From Algoriphagus lutimaris (GTDB lineage Bacteria > Bacteroidota > Bacteroidia > Cytophagales > Cyclobacteriaceae): a stretch of 64,000 nt of DNA. The stretch is taken from contig NZ_JAFIDJ010000002.1 in the NCBI RefSeq assembly GCF_017051705.1, positions 124,001-188,000 on the forward strand, given 5' to 3'. Positions 1 to 10,739 of this stretch are shown here, piece after piece. Below the pieces are notes generated by a model. The model did not search any database. It saw only the letters and a list, made by a program, of their open reading frames with translations, and was not told the DNA's origin. Numbering within the stretch: position 1 is the stretch's first letter; every line of letters starts with the position of its first letter. The position numbers and the translations under genes are program-made.

Positions 1-401
1 CTGTCTCCATGGCCCAGTCTTTAGGGGTTAGCGAAAAAATAATCGGATTGACCATTGTTGCTGCAGGAACTTCCCTTCCAGAACTTGCTACTTCAGTGGT
101 AGCATCCATGAAAAAGAATAATGATATCGCCATCGGAAATATTATAGGGTCTAATATTTTCAATCTTTTTTTGATCCTTGGGGTCAGTTCCATTATTAGT
201 CCTCTGGAGTTCAAACAAAGTTTCAATTTGGACATTTACATCCTTTTGGGTGGTACCATTTTTCTTTTTTTAGCAATGTTTACCGGAAAAAGGAAAAACC
301 TTGACAGATGGGAGGCTGCTATCTTGCTTCTAGTTTATTTGGGTTATACGACCTTCCTTGTCTTAAAGGAAATTTCAGGTTCCAATGATCCCCTATTCTA
401 A
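1..401 (+). CDS. Ca2+/Na+ antiporter (CaCA family), C-terminal part
   Basis: The frame is open from the window edge (first full codon at base 3) to the stop at 399-401, so the 5' part lies outside. About 130 residues remain. The segment GTSLPELATS followed by GNIIGSNIFN is the second alpha-repeat signature of K+-independent sodium/calcium exchangers of the YrbG type, where the acidic and Asn residues line the ion path. Two hydrophobic segments follow, ending in a short polar tail. It should sit in the inner membrane and exchange Ca2+ for Na+ or H+. The ATG at base 9 is internal to the family domain and is not the real start. Confidence 0.85.
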   Translation, partial: VSMAQSLGVSEKIIGLTIVAAGTSLPELATSVVASMKKNNDIAIGNIIGSNIFNLFLILGVSSIISPLEFKQSFNLDIYILLGGTIFLFLAMFTGKRKNLDRWEAAILLLVYLGYTTFLVLKEISGSNDPLF

Positions 402-590
402 AATCCTTCTTCATTAGTTTTTCTCAAATTAGAACAGGCTTTCTTTTTATTCTCCTTTCTATCCCTAGTTTTTAGCCTTTGGTCAATTTTTATCTGGAAT
501 CCTCACTTATTCAGAATATCTTTTCAACTAAATACCCCAATTCATAATTTGATTTGGGGATACCAAAAACTCAAACCTAGCCTTCTTCTC

Positions 591-2990
591 ATGATTACAT
601 TCCCAAAATTCAGTTTGGGAAAATCCGGAGCTCTATTTCTCTTTACAATACTTTTAAGCTCAAGCGGGTTTTCTCAACAAAATTTGGCCAAACTCTCAGG
701 AAACATCCAGGAAAAAACTACTGGAAATCCACTTGGGTTTGCCTCAATAGCCATTTATTCAGCTAAAGACAGTTTGGTGGCTGGTGGAATTTCTGAGGAA
801 AATGGAAAATTTTCTATTGAGGTACCGATTGGTGAGTTCTATGCCTTGATTGAATTTATGGGATTTGAATCTTATCAAAGTGAGATGCTAAACTTCTCCA
901 TAGAAAACAACAAGATCGATCTGGGAACCATTGAACTAGAAAGTACTGCTGGTGACTTGGATGAAATAGTGGTCCAAGGCGAGAAAACATTGATGGAATT
1001 ATCCCTCGATAAAAGGATTTTCAACGTAGGAAAGGACCTTGCCAATGCAGGTGGTACTGCAAATGATATTTTGATGAATCTACCTTCTGTGTCAGTGGAC
1101 CCAGAAGGAAATGTTAGGCTTCGAGGTTCTTCGAATGTCAGAATTCTAATCGATGGCAAACCTTCTGGATTAGTAAGTTTTAAAGGAGGAGCTGGACTTA
1201 GGCAGCTTCAAGCCAATATGGTGGAACGAGTAGAAGTAATCACTAATCCCTCCGCTCGTTATGAAGCAGAGGGAATGGCCGGAGTCATCAATATCGTCCT
1301 CAAAAAAGATAATAATCAAGGATTCAACGGATCTTTTGAAGTGATTGTAGGTACTCCTCTGAATCTTGGATTTTCAACAAATCTCAATTACCGAAAAAAT
1401 CGAATCAACTGGTTTATCAATTATAGCCTCGCTCGCAGACACCAGCCAAACGTAAACGAATTATACCAAGAAGTCTACAATGAAGACGGTACAACTTCCA
1501 TTTTAAATCAAAACAATGCAGGAATTCTTAAAGGATTCAATAACAATATCAGAGGAGGACTTGATTATTATTTTAATGAGAAAAGTATTCTGACTGCATC
1601 TTATCTTTGGAGAAGAAGTGATGCGAGACGCATCACCGATATCCGCTATGAAGATTATCTAAATAATTTTGATACTTATTTAGGCTATTCTCTAAGGCAA
1701 CAAGACGAAACTGAAGCGGAGCCAAATTCAGAAGTGATTGTCAGTTACAAAAAAAGTTTTGAGCAGAAGGGTCATGAGCTCACTACTGCATTTACATATT
1801 TGAACTATTGGGAGCGGTCAGATCAGAAATTCACAGAGTCCGCTTACACGCCTGATGATCAACTGATCCCTGGTTCCAATCTCCTTCAGACTTCATTGAA
1901 CGATGAATATGAAAATCAGTATTTACTTCAATTGGATTATATCAAGCCTTTCGCAAAAGAGGGGAAATTTGAAACCGGTTTGCGTACCAGTTTCCGTGAG
2001 ATGGAGAATGACTTTGTAGTCTCAGAAGAAAATGAAAGTGGAGAGTTGATCCCACTCCCTGGTTTGGACAATATTTTCCTTTACAATGAAAACATCCTGG
2101 CTGCATATGGGATTTTGGGAAATAAAACGGGTAAATGGAGCTACCAAGGAGGCTTGAGAGTAGAACATACCGATGTGGAAACCATCTTAGTGGAAACAAA
2201 TGAAAAGAACCCAAGGAAATACACCAACCTCTTTCCAAGTGCTCATTTGACTTACAACATTTCCACAGAAAATGCTTTTCAACTGAGTTATAGCAGAAGA
2301 GTCCGCAGACCTGTTTACAATGATCTAAGCCCATATGTGACCTTCTCAGATCAACGAAATTTCTTTAGTGGAAATCCGGATTTGAATCCAGAATTCACGG
2401 ATGCAATTGAATTGGGGCATATCAAATATTTTAAAAAAGGGACACTTTTCTCTACCATTTATTTTAGAAATACAACAGACAAAATCGAACGCATCCGAAC
2501 CGTAAATGAAGATGGATTTTCTGTTACGGCCCCTTACAATTTAACTGGCGAAAAATCCTTTGGAGTAGAATTCAGTTCAGATTATAGAGTAAACGATTGG
2601 TGGAAGCTAGATCTAAATTTAAACTTCTTTCATGCAAATATTGACGGAAGTAATATTGAAGCTGATTTTCAGGCTAAAACCTATAGTTGGCTTTTAAGGC
2701 AAACATCCCGATTTACCTTAAGCAATGGACTCGATATTCAAGTTCGCGCAAACTACGATGCAAGGCAGAAAACTGCTCAGGGAATCAGAAAAGGGATTTT
2801 CTTTATGGATCTTTCTGCTTCGAAAAGCATCTTTGGGGAGCGGGGTAATCTGATACTGACTGCCAATGATATATTCAATTCTCGCCGAAATCGATATATA
2901 ATCGAAGGTGAAAACTTCTTTACAGAAGGAAACTCACAGTTTATCCGAAGACAGATAAATCTGACGATGAGCTACCGTTTAAGACAATAA
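591..2990 (+). CDS. TonB-dependent outer-membrane receptor (outer membrane beta-barrel family)
   Basis: About 799 residues. I chose the ATG at 591 because it is followed directly by a signal peptide (hydrophobic core then a cut near FSQQ); the frame continues upstream only to a TTG at 549. After the signal comes a carboxypeptidase-regulatory-like beta-sandwich (about residues 30-120), a plug domain (about 130-240, with LRGSSNVRILIDGKPSG), then a long beta-barrel rich in aromatic strands ending in SYRLRQ. Family members import chelated metals, peptides or glycans across the outer membrane using TonB energy. The substrate cannot be told from the sequence. The DUF5916 gene follows 64 bp downstream on the same strand and may be cotranscribed. 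Confidence 0.88.
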   Translation: MITFPKFSLGKSGALFLFTILLSSSGFSQQNLAKLSGNIQEKTTGNPLGFASIAIYSAKDSLVAGGISEENGKFSIEVPIGEFYALIEFMGFESYQSEMLNFSIENNKIDLGTIELESTAGDLDEIVVQGEKTLMELSLDKRIFNVGKDLANAGGTANDILMNLPSVSVDPEGNVRLRGSSNVRILIDGKPSGLVSFKGGAGLRQLQANMVERVEVITNPSARYEAEGMAGVINIVLKKDNNQGFNGSFEVIVGTPLNLGFSTNLNYRKNRINWFINYSLARRHQPNVNELYQEVYNEDGTTSILNQNNAGILKGFNNNIRGGLDYYFNEKSILTASYLWRRSDARRITDIRYEDYLNNFDTYLGYSLRQQDETEAEPNSEVIVSYKKSFEQKGHELTTAFTYLNYWERSDQKFTESAYTPDDQLIPGSNLLQTSLNDEYENQYLLQLDYIKPFAKEGKFETGLRTSFREMENDFVVSEENESGELIPLPGLDNIFLYNENILAAYGILGNKTGKWSYQGGLRVEHTDVETILVETNEKNPRKYTNLFPSAHLTYNISTENAFQLSYSRRVRRPVYNDLSPYVTFSDQRNFFSGNPDLNPEFTDAIELGHIKYFKKGTLFSTIYFRNTTDKIERIRTVNEDGFSVTAPYNLTGEKSFGVEFSSDYRVNDWWKLDLNLNFFHANIDGSNIEADFQAKTYSWLLRQTSRFTLSNGLDIQVRANYDARQKTAQGIRKGIFFMDLSASKSIFGERGNLILTANDIFNSRRNRYIIEGENFFTEGNSQFIRRQINLTMSYRLRQ

Positions 2991-3016
2991 ATTAAAAATA
3001 AACCCAATACATCTCC

Positions 3017-3039
3017 CCTGTAAATCATCGATTTACAGG
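3017..3039. repeat. Perfect inverted repeat between the receptor and DUF5916 genes
   Basis: CCTGTAAATC, 3-nt loop ATC, GATTTACAGG: a perfect 10-bp stem. No T-run follows on either strand, so it does not look like an intrinsic terminator. It lies 15 bp before the DUF5916 start codon. It could be a protein-binding palindrome or an mRNA processing or stability hairpin in an operon; the role is inference. Confidence 0.6.
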
Positions 3040-3054
3040 AAAACTATATAACTC

Positions 3055-5232
3055 ATGTGGAAATTCTCATTGTTGGTACTGATACTTTTCATTACCAGTC
3101 ATTTTCTTCAAGCCCAAAAAATAAACTCCTCCTACCAACTGCATATCCAAAAAGCAAGTTCAGAAATAGTCATTGATGGTGTTTTGGATGAACAGGCTTG
3201 GAAAGATGCGGAAGTCGCTACAGACTTTTTTATGATCACTCCTATGGACACTAGTTTTGCCAGAGTGAAAACAGATGTACGAATGACTTATGATGAGGAA
3301 ACACTCTATCTTATCGTAGTTAATCATCATGCGGTAAAAGGTCCTTACATGGTAGAATCCCTTCGAAGAGATTTCTCATTTGGAAAAAATGATAACTTCC
3401 TATTATTCATGGATCCATTTGATGACCAAACCAATGGCTTTTCTTTTGGCGCCAATGCTGCCGGAGCACAATGGGATGGAATAATGTACAATGGTGGAAG
3501 CGTGGACTTAAGCTGGGATAATAAATGGAGATCCAAAGTGACGAATTATGAGGATAAATGGATTTTTGAAGCTGCAATTCCATTCAAGTCTATCCGGTAC
3601 AAAAAAGGAATTACAGAATGGGGTATTAACTTTTCTAGGCTAGATCTAAAAACCACAGAAAAATCAGGATGGGCTCCTGTACCCAGACAATTCCCTTCTG
3701 CTTCTTTAGCTTATACTGGTTCGTTAATTTGGGATAAAGCTCCACCACAAACAGGGGCCAATATTTCTGTCATTCCCTATGCTCTGGGAGGATTTAGAAC
3801 AGATGTAGCTGGTAGTGGAGAAACTGAATACAGAAGAGAAGTAGGGTTAGATGCAAAAATCGGGTTAACCTCTTCGCTCAACCTGGACTTAACGGTCAAT
3901 CCTGATTTCTCCCAAGTAGAGGTGGATAGGCAGGTCACTAACTTGGATCGATTTGAGCTCTTTTTTCCAGAACGAAGACAATTCTTCCTGGAAAATGGAG
4001 ACCTTTTCGCAAGTTTTGGCTATGAAACCATTCGCCCTTTCTTTTCTAGAAGAATTGGCTTGAATGCCCCCATTCAATTTGGAGCACGACTTAGCGGAAA
4101 AATCAATAAAAACTGGAGAGTGGGTGCCATGAATATGCAAACTGGTGAAGTGAAAGAAGATGCCTTGCCTGCTCAAAACTTTACGGTTCTTTCTGTACAA
4201 CGACAGGTTGGTGCCAGATCAAATATCACAGGAATGTTTATTAACAAACAGTCCTTGAATTACAATCCTGACCCTGACACCGAAAACCCTATCTATTCTC
4301 AATTCAACAGGAATGCCGGAATAGAATATAATTTAGCCTCCTCCAATAATTTATGGACTGGGAAAGCCATGTTTATGAAAAGTTTTGGCCCCGAAAATAT
4401 AGATAATGGTTTTGTCCATGCGGCCAACCTCAAATATTCCTCTGGTAATTTGACTTGGAACTGGGAACATCAATATGTCTCCAAAAACTATACGGCAGAA
4501 GTAGGATATGTACCAAGAAACGGATTTTATAAAATCAATCCGGAAGTCAGCTATTTATTCTTCCCAAAAAGTGATAAGATCCTAAACCATGGGCCAAAGT
4601 TTGGAATCAGGTATTTCTTTAATACTGGCGGAGAGAAAACAGATAACACCACTTCTCTTGCCTATAATGTAAAATGGAGAAGTCAAAGTACTTTCCAGGC
4701 TTGGGTGGCCACAGATTATGTCAAATTGCAACGCCCTTTTGACCCCACAAATTATAGTGGTGACACCTTGGCTAGAGGTACGGAGCACCAATGGTATGCT
4801 GTCGGTGCTGAATTTACTTCCAAACCTCAAAGCGTGTTCACTTATGCATTTACCTCTAGATTTGGAGGATATTATGCAGATGGAAAACGTTACAATGTCA
4901 CTGCCGATATTGGGTATAGATTCCAGCCTTATGTAAGCATCGCGATGAGTGCCAATTACAATGACATTCATCTTCCAGAACCGTGGAATCGCACCAATTT
5001 TTGGTTGGTAGGACCTAGAGTTGATGTCACTATGACCAATACCTTATTTTTCACTGCTTTTGTTCAATACAATGAGCAAATCGAAAATATTAACCTAAAT
5101 ACGCGCTTTCAATGGCGATTTAAACCTGCATCAGATTTATTCTTAGTATACACTGATAATTATCTACCGGCTCCATTTTATACAAAAAACAGATCCTTAG
5201 TCCTAAAATTCACCTATTGGTGGAATATATAA
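3055..5232 (+). CDS. DUF5916 protein with N-terminal CBM9-like domain
   Basis: 725 residues beginning with a Sec signal peptide (cut near LQAQ). Residues about 30-220 resemble the CBM9-like fold, with the typical start IVIDGVLDEQAW and a DPFDD...FSFGANAAG segment. The remainder matches the Bacteroidota DUF5916 family: NPDFSQVEVD, FFPERRQFFLENGDLF and many amphipathic strands ending in FTYWWNI, suggesting an outer-membrane barrel-like C-terminus. The function of the family is not established; members are often found beside TonB receptors or peptidases, as here. I infer an envelope role, perhaps in handling peptides or glycans. Confidence 0.85.
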   Translation: MWKFSLLVLILFITSHFLQAQKINSSYQLHIQKASSEIVIDGVLDEQAWKDAEVATDFFMITPMDTSFARVKTDVRMTYDEETLYLIVVNHHAVKGPYMVESLRRDFSFGKNDNFLLFMDPFDDQTNGFSFGANAAGAQWDGIMYNGGSVDLSWDNKWRSKVTNYEDKWIFEAAIPFKSIRYKKGITEWGINFSRLDLKTTEKSGWAPVPRQFPSASLAYTGSLIWDKAPPQTGANISVIPYALGGFRTDVAGSGETEYRREVGLDAKIGLTSSLNLDLTVNPDFSQVEVDRQVTNLDRFELFFPERRQFFLENGDLFASFGYETIRPFFSRRIGLNAPIQFGARLSGKINKNWRVGAMNMQTGEVKEDALPAQNFTVLSVQRQVGARSNITGMFINKQSLNYNPDPDTENPIYSQFNRNAGIEYNLASSNNLWTGKAMFMKSFGPENIDNGFVHAANLKYSSGNLTWNWEHQYVSKNYTAEVGYVPRNGFYKINPEVSYLFFPKSDKILNHGPKFGIRYFFNTGGEKTDNTTSLAYNVKWRSQSTFQAWVATDYVKLQRPFDPTNYSGDTLARGTEHQWYAVGAEFTSKPQSVFTYAFTSRFGGYYADGKRYNVTADIGYRFQPYVSIAMSANYNDIHLPEPWNRTNFWLVGPRVDVTMTNTLFFTAFVQYNEQIENINLNTRFQWRFKPASDLFLVYTDNYLPAPFYTKNRSLVLKFTYWWNI

Positions 5233-5405
5233 GAAAGGATGTATAACATTTGGTTTTCTGGGTATAGCTCGAAAAGAAATGGAAGTAATTTTAAAAGATT
5301 TGCCAAAAAGTTATAGTCAAATCAAACTAAAGGACACCGAATTTTAATAGGATAAGGATTTGATTTAGGCAAAAAACAATACTTCTTAAACCAGTAATAT
5401 TATTT

Positions 5406-5437
5406 AAAACAGGTCAATCATGACCTGTTTTTCTTTT
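5406..5437 (+). terminator. Intrinsic terminator after the DUF5916 gene
   Basis: An 11-bp perfect stem (AAAACAGGTCA with TGACCTGTTTT, loop ATCA) followed by a TCTTTT tract. It separates the receptor/DUF5916 unit from the peptidase gene. Confidence 0.85.
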
Positions 5438-5508
5438 GGATTAAACTCAAGAGGAAAGTCTACCAATATTATCTTATTTTTAAGACTTCAATTCCACTAA
5501 AAAACGCC

Positions 5509-7743
5509 ATGCGATTCTCAAATCAACTCCTTTTCTTAAGTTTTCTATGTTTTATATTCTGCAACCCGGCAATAGCCCAAACCGCTGATTTACTAAACCT
5601 GGAAAGAATCTACGCCTCGGGCGAATTTCGCCAGGAGAGCCTACAACCTATTCAATGGATAGAAGATGGAGCCGCCTATGTGACAGTAGAGAACGGAAAT
5701 GAACTGGCTCGATGGGACAGTAAAACCTTAGAAAAATCTGTCTTTGTCCCTGGGTCTGCTTTAATCTCCAATGGCAATCCAATTCGAATAGAATCTTTTA
5801 GCCTTTCGGATGACGGCAGTAAGGTGTTGATTTTTACCAACTCAAGCAGGGTTTGGAGGTCCAATACCAAGGGGGATTATTTTGTTTACGACCTCAATTC
5901 CAACTCCCTAAAACAGCTGGGAACTCAATTTGAGCCATCCTCTCTAATGTTTGCAAAATTTTCGGGAGATAATTCACAAGTGGCTTATGTGCAGAAGTTC
6001 AATTTGTATCTGGAGGAATTCGAAACCGGAAAAGTCATTCAATTGACAACAGATGGTACCGACAAAATCATTAATGGCACGTTTGATTGGGCCTATGAAG
6101 AAGAGTTTGGCAAACGAGATGGCTTTGCCTGGAGTCCAAATGCCAAGTACATTTCTTATTGGCAGATCGATGCTTCTAAAATCGGTACCTTTTATATGAT
6201 CAATAACACCGACTCGGTTTATTCCAGACCTATTCCTTTGCAATACCCAAAAGTCGGAGAAGAGCCTGCTGGTGCCAAAATCGGATTGATTGATATGGAA
6301 TCAAAAAAGACCATGTGGATTCCAATCCCTGGAGGTGAAAAAGAAAATTACCTACCTGGAATGCAGTGGATCAATGAAGATTTATTGTTGATCCAACAGA
6401 TGAACAGGAAGCAAAACCAATTGACCATTTGGACTTATCAGCCATCTAATGCTGATTTGAAAAAGGTTTACGTGGAAACAGAAGAGACTTGGGTTGACTT
6501 GGCTTATCCCGATTTGTCTCGATATGGCTGGAGTGATAATAGTTTGCCACTGGTCGATGACGGCAAAGCATTTTTACGCATGACTGAAAATGATGCCTGG
6601 AGACATATTTATAAGGTGAATATAGAGTCTGGAGAAAGGACCTTGATTACTCCAGGTGATTTTGATGTAGCCTCTTTTGGAGGGGTTACTGACAAAGAAG
6701 TCTATTTCATTGCTTCACCTGATAATCCTACCCAGCGCTATTTATTTGCCATTGACCTTGCAGGAAAAGGAAAGCTTCGGAAAATCACACCTGCTTCTTA
6801 CTCCGGAGTCAATACCTATAATATTGCTCCAAATGGTCAAGTAGCAGTTCACAACCATCAGAGCACAAAAGATCCACTCACCGTAAGATTAGTAAGCCTT
6901 CCAAAACATGAAACCATTAAGACTTTAGTAGAAAACAATGCCTATAAACAAAAGCTCGCATCCCTAGCACTACCGGAAATCAAATTCACTACGGTCACTA
7001 CATCAGAAGGAGTTACGCTTGATGCACGAGTGATTTACCCTATTGACTTTGATGAAAATAAAAAATACCCAGTGCTTTTCCATGTCTATGGGGAACCTTG
7101 GAGTACAGTAGCGACAGATACACAGGTGGGATTATTTAACATCATGCTTGCACAAAAAGGCTATGTGATTATTGACATGGATAATCGTGGTACTCCAACA
7201 CTTAAAGGAAGTGCTTGGAGAAAAATCATCTATAGAAACATAGGCAAAGTAAATGCTCAAGATCAGGGGTTGGCAGCTAAGGAAATTTTAAAACTTCCTT
7301 ATTTAGATGAAAACAGAGTAGCTGTTTGGGGTTGGAGCGGCGGAGGCTCAATGACCTTAAACCTGATGTTTAAATTCCCAGAAGTTTATCAAACAGGTAT
7401 GTCTGTAGCTTCTGTATCAAACCAGTTGATATATGATAATATCTATCAAGAGCGATACATGGGATTACCTCAGGAAAATTTAGAAGATTTTATAGAAGGA
7501 TCCCCTATCACTTATGCCAAAAACCTAGAAGGTAATCTGTTGCTAGTACATGGAACGGGTGATGACAATGTACATTATCAAAGTGCTGAAATGCTGATCA
7601 ACGAGCTCATCAAACACAACAAACAATTCCAGGTAATGCCTTACCCGAATAGGTCGCATGGAATCAGGGAAGGAGAGGGAACAAGTCTTCATTTGTATAC
7701 TTTGCTCACAAATTATTTAATAGAGCATACTCCAGTGAATTAA
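5509..7743 (+). CDS. S9 family peptidase, dipeptidyl peptidase IV type
   Basis: 744 residues with a Sec signal peptide (cut near AIAQ). Residues about 60-480 form the DPP-IV N-terminal beta-propeller and carry DWAYEEE at 193-199, the double-Glu motif that holds the substrate's free N-terminus in DPP-IV enzymes. The C-terminal alpha/beta hydrolase has the Ser nucleophile in GWSGGGS (Ser610), Asp in GTGDDNVH (about Asp685) and His in RSHGIREG (His717). Full length with all catalytic residues, so it should release X-Pro-type dipeptides in the periplasm or outside. It stands alone between two terminators. Confidence 0.92.
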   Translation: MRFSNQLLFLSFLCFIFCNPAIAQTADLLNLERIYASGEFRQESLQPIQWIEDGAAYVTVENGNELARWDSKTLEKSVFVPGSALISNGNPIRIESFSLSDDGSKVLIFTNSSRVWRSNTKGDYFVYDLNSNSLKQLGTQFEPSSLMFAKFSGDNSQVAYVQKFNLYLEEFETGKVIQLTTDGTDKIINGTFDWAYEEEFGKRDGFAWSPNAKYISYWQIDASKIGTFYMINNTDSVYSRPIPLQYPKVGEEPAGAKIGLIDMESKKTMWIPIPGGEKENYLPGMQWINEDLLLIQQMNRKQNQLTIWTYQPSNADLKKVYVETEETWVDLAYPDLSRYGWSDNSLPLVDDGKAFLRMTENDAWRHIYKVNIESGERTLITPGDFDVASFGGVTDKEVYFIASPDNPTQRYLFAIDLAGKGKLRKITPASYSGVNTYNIAPNGQVAVHNHQSTKDPLTVRLVSLPKHETIKTLVENNAYKQKLASLALPEIKFTTVTTSEGVTLDARVIYPIDFDENKKYPVLFHVYGEPWSTVATDTQVGLFNIMLAQKGYVIIDMDNRGTPTLKGSAWRKIIYRNIGKVNAQDQGLAAKEILKLPYLDENRVAVWGWSGGGSMTLNLMFKFPEVYQTGMSVASVSNQLIYDNIYQERYMGLPQENLEDFIEGSPITYAKNLEGNLLLVHGTGDDNVHYQSAEMLINELIKHNKQFQVMPYPNRSHGIREGEGTSLHLYTLLTNYLIEHTPVN

Positions 7744-7797
7744 CCAGTCATTAGCTTTTTGGCTAAAAGTTTAGAAGAAGATATCGAATGAATAGTA

Positions 7798-7831
7798 AAA
7801 AAACCTAAAGCGAATGGCTTTAGGTTTTTTA
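7798..7831. terminator. Bidirectional terminator between convergent genes
   Basis: A 12-bp stem (AAAACCTAAAGC with GCTTTAGGTTTT, 5-nt loop 7812-7816) with T-tracts reading out on both strands. It serves the peptidase gene on + and the small CPXCG gene on -. Confidence 0.85.
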
Positions 7832-8011
7832 TTGTTCTATCGACTTAGTCTCGAAAACTATTATTTTTCCTTCTTCAATTTCAATTCTTAATTCTATTGG
7901 ATTACAGCAAACCTCGCAATCTTCTATGTATTGTTGTTTGGAAACTGAGGGATCTATCAGCATTGATATTTCAGCGAGACAATAGGGACATTGAAAGAAA
8001 TGTTCAAGCAT
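7829..8011 (-). CDS. CPXCG motif-containing cysteine-rich protein
   Basis: 60 residues when started at the ATG at 8011. The longer frame from 8107 begins inside the clpB terminator, so the inner start is preferred. It has CPYC near the N-terminus and CEVCC about 28 residues later, the layout of the CPXCG small proteins, which probably bind one Zn2+. The Gly that normally follows the first Cys pair is replaced by Leu. The last third is an acidic beta-rich tail. No function is known; these proteins are usually monocistronic, as here. Confidence 0.75.
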   Translation of the reverse strand: MLEHFFQCPYCLAEISMLIDPSVSKQQYIEDCEVCCNPIELRIEIEEGKIIVFETKSIEQ

Positions 8012-8063
8012 TCGAGAAGTTAAAAAAATACTATTGTATCTAAAAACAGTTCTGCTCCATAAA

Positions 8064-8101
8064 GCAAAAAACCCTCGAAGCCAAAATGCCCGAGGGTTTT
8101 T
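8064..8101 (-). terminator. Intrinsic terminator of clpB
   Basis: On the minus strand: a stem of about 10 bp (ACCCTCG with CGAGGGT plus A/T pairs, 13-nt loop) then a T-tract, 20 bp past the clpB stop. Confidence 0.8.
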
Positions 8102-8120
8102 AATCAAATATACTTTCTAA

Positions 8121-10739
8121 TTACACTTCCACAGGAGCATCTATATTTTTAAAATACACCTGCTTATCTGCATCTAAGTCGACCAATACTGCTGAATCAT
8201 TCTTGACGTAGCCAGAAAGAATCTGCTTTGACAATTCATTCAAAATCAGACGCTGCATGGTTCTTTTCAATGGTCTCGCTCCAAAATTGGGATCAAAACC
8301 AACCTCTCCTAAATAATCCAGAACTTCCGTAGTAGCTTCAATTTCAATATTTGCTTCAGCAAGTCGTTTTTGAATCTCTTTCCATTGAATATCCACAATC
8401 TTTCGGATGATCTTCTTATTTAATGGCTCGAACATGATTACCTCATCAATTCTATTTAGGAATTCCGGTCGCACAGACTGCTTTAATAAATCAAAAGCCT
8501 CCTGTTTGGTTTTTTCCATGATTTCTTCTTTGTTCCATTCCTCAATTTCAGCAAATCGTTCCTGAATCAAGTTGGAACCGATATTGGTAGTCAAAATGAT
8601 AATGGTATTCTTGAAACTCGCAATTCTACCTTTATTATCTGTCAACCTCCCATCATCCAAGACCTGAAGTAAGATATTGAATACATCTGGGTGTGCTTTC
8701 TCAATCTCATCCAACAAGACTACAGAATAAGGCTTTCTCCTAACCGCCTCAGTCAATTGACCACCTTCATCGTATCCCACGTATCCTGGAGGCGCTCCCA
8801 CCAACCTGCTCACTGCATGTCTTTCTTGGTATTCGGACATGTCAATTCTCACCATGGCATTTTCATCATTGAAGAGGTATTCCGCCAAGGCCTTGGCAAG
8901 TTCGGTCTTACCCACTCCTGTAGTACCCATGAAGATGAAGCTTCCAATTGGACGTTTCGGATCCTGTAAGCCTGCTCTACTTCTTCTGACCGCGTCAGAC
9001 AATGCAGTGATAGCTTCTTTTTGCCCGGCCACTCGCTTGCCTAATTCTTCCTCCAAGTGCAATAATTTCTCTCGTTCAGATTGAATCATTTTTGACAAAG
9101 GAATACCAGTCCATTTAGAAACTACTGCGGCAATATCCTCTTGATCTACCTCTTCTTTCAGCAAAGGAGATCCAGATTGCATCTCTGCCAATTGCTTTTT
9201 GAAAGACTCTAGTTTTTGCTCTGCTTCGCCAATTTTTCCATATCGGATTTCGGCAACTTTTCCGAAATCACCGGCTCGCTCCGCTTGTTCAGCTTCCAGT
9301 TTGTAATTATCGATACGCTCCTTTTCACGTTGGATACCGGTAATCACCGCTTTTTCGCTTTCCCACTTAGCTTTCACACTATCTCGCTTCTCAGAAAGCT
9401 CCGCCAATTCCTTACTCAGAACAGTTTCTTTGTCCTTGTTCTTTTCTCTTCGGATCGCTTCACGTTCGATTTCCAGCTGCATGATTCTTCGATTCAGCTC
9501 ATCGAGCTCTTGAGGCAAAGAATCAATTTCCATCCTCAATTTCGCAGCTGCTTCGTCCATTAAGTCAATAGCCTTATCCGGCAAAAAACGATCAGAAATG
9601 TAACGTTGAGACAGCTCTACAGCTGAAATGACTGCATCATCTTTGATTCGAACCCCGTGGTGAACTTCATACTTATCTTTAATTCCCCTTAGAATTGATA
9701 TTGCATCTGCAGCATCTGGTTCATCAACAATCACAGCTTGGAATCTTCTTTCCAAAGCTTTGTCTTTTTCGATATATTTCTGATACTCTTTCAGAGTCGT
9801 TGCACCGATCGCATGCAACTCACCCCTCGCCAAAGCTGGCTTCAACAAGTTGGCTGCATCCATGGCACCTTCTCCTCCTCCACCTGCTCCAATCAGCGTA
9901 TGAATCTCATCGATGAAAAGAATAATTTCTCCTTCTGCATCTGTCACTTCTTTGATCACAGCTTTCAATCGCTCCTCAAATTCTCCTTTGTATTTAGCCC
10001 CAGCTACCAATAAACCCATGTCCAATGAGATCAAGGTTTTGGATTTTAGGTTTTCAGGCACATCACCAGAAACAATTCGCTGAGCCAAACCTTCCACAAT
10101 GGCAGTTTTACCCACACCAGGCTCACCTAATAAGATGGGGTTATTTTTAGTTCTTCTTGCTAAAATTTGAAGAACCCTTCTAATTTCTTCATCTCGACCA
10201 ATAACCGGATCTATTTTTCCTTTCTTGGCCATTTCGTTCAGGTTTTTAGAATACTTCTCTAAAGCCTGATATTTACTTTCTGCATTTGGGTCTGTCACTT
10301 TGTTACCTTTTCTAAGTTCTTTAATTGCCTCGATCAATGGTTTTTCAGAAATACCCTGATCTTTTAAAATCCTTGAAGCAGGATCCCCTGCCGCCAGAAT
10401 GCTCAACAGTAAATGCTCAATTGCCACATATTCATCCCCAAAAGTTTTTAAATAATCTTTTGCTTTGGTCAATACTTGGTTGGCGGCATTACTTAAGTAG
10501 GGTTGTTGTCCTCCACTTACTTTTGGCAAACGCTCTAATTGTTCATCCAATTTTTGATTGAGCAATTGCTTATTTGCACCGAGTTTTTTGAATAAAAAAT
10601 CGGTTACATTTTCATCCTCTGAGAAAATTCCTTTCAGTATATGAGCGGGCTCGATATTAGGCTGACCTGCAGCTGATGCCAACTCCACCGCTTTCTGAAT
10701 CGCCTCTTGGGACTTGATTGTAAATTGTTTGAAATCCAT
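8121..10739 (-). CDS. clpB: ATP-dependent chaperone ClpB
   Basis: 872 residues from the ATG at 10739, which gives the canonical [14 protein letters not shown]-terminus; an in-frame ATG 63 bp upstream adds unrelated residues. Order: Clp-N repeat domain (1-145), first AAA+ module with Walker A GEPGVGKT at 205-212 and Walker [10 protein letters not shown], a long coiled-coil middle domain (about 405-530), a second AAA+ module with GTTGVGKT at 605-612 and LLDEIEKAH, and a small C-terminal domain. ClpB works with DnaK/DnaJ to pull proteins out of aggregates in the cytosol. The length is normal and no ClpP-binding loop is expected. Monocistronic, with its own terminator; I see no clear CIRCE element upstream. 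Confidence 0.97.
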   Translation of the reverse strand: MDFKQFTIKSQEAIQKAVELASAAGQPNIEPAHILKGIFSEDENVTDFLFKKLGANKQLLNQKLDEQLERLPKVSGGQQPYLSNAANQVLTKAKDYLKTFGDEYVAIEHLLLSILAAGDPASRILKDQGISEKPLIEAIKELRKGNKVTDPNAESKYQALEKYSKNLNEMAKKGKIDPVIGRDEEIRRVLQILARRTKNNPILLGEPGVGKTAIVEGLAQRIVSGDVPENLKSKTLISLDMGLLVAGAKYKGEFEERLKAVIKEVTDAEGEIILFIDEIHTLIGAGGGGEGAMDAANLLKPALARGELHAIGATTLKEYQKYIEKDKALERRFQAVIVDEPDAADAISILRGIKDKYEVHHGVRIKDDAVISAVELSQRYISDRFLPDKAIDLMDEAAAKLRMEIDSLPQELDELNRRIMQLEIEREAIRREKNKDKETVLSKELAELSEKRDSVKAKWESEKAVITGIQREKERIDNYKLEAEQAERAGDFGKVAEIRYGKIGEAEQKLESFKKQLAEMQSGSPLLKEEVDQEDIAAVVSKWTGIPLSKMIQSEREKLLHLEEELGKRVAGQKEAITALSDAVRRSRAGLQDPKRPIGSFIFMGTTGVGKTELAKALAEYLFNDENAMVRIDMSEYQERHAVSRLVGAPPGYVGYDEGGQLTEAVRRKPYSVVLLDEIEKAHPDVFNILLQVLDDGRLTDNKGRIASFKNTIIILTTNIGSNLIQERFAEIEEWNKEEIMEKTKQEAFDLLKQSVRPEFLNRIDEVIMFEPLNKKIIRKIVDIQWKEIQKRLAEANIEIEATTEVLDYLGEVGFDPNFGARPLKRTMQRLILNELSKQILSGYVKNDSAVLVDLDADKQVYFKNIDAPVEV

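Noticed and set aside
533-562. CCCCAA/TTGGGG inverted repeat before the TonB receptor start
   Set aside because: Only six base pairs with a 13-nt loop and no other sign of an operator.
1942-2334. A 130-codon antisense frame inside the TonB receptor
   Set aside because: Explained as a shadow of the sense gene; Cys/His/Trp-rich and without family features.
5279-5350. A 23-residue frame in the spacer after the DUF5916 gene
   Set aside because: No signal, no start context and no recognisable family; it may be chance or a fragment, and the spacer already holds a terminator.
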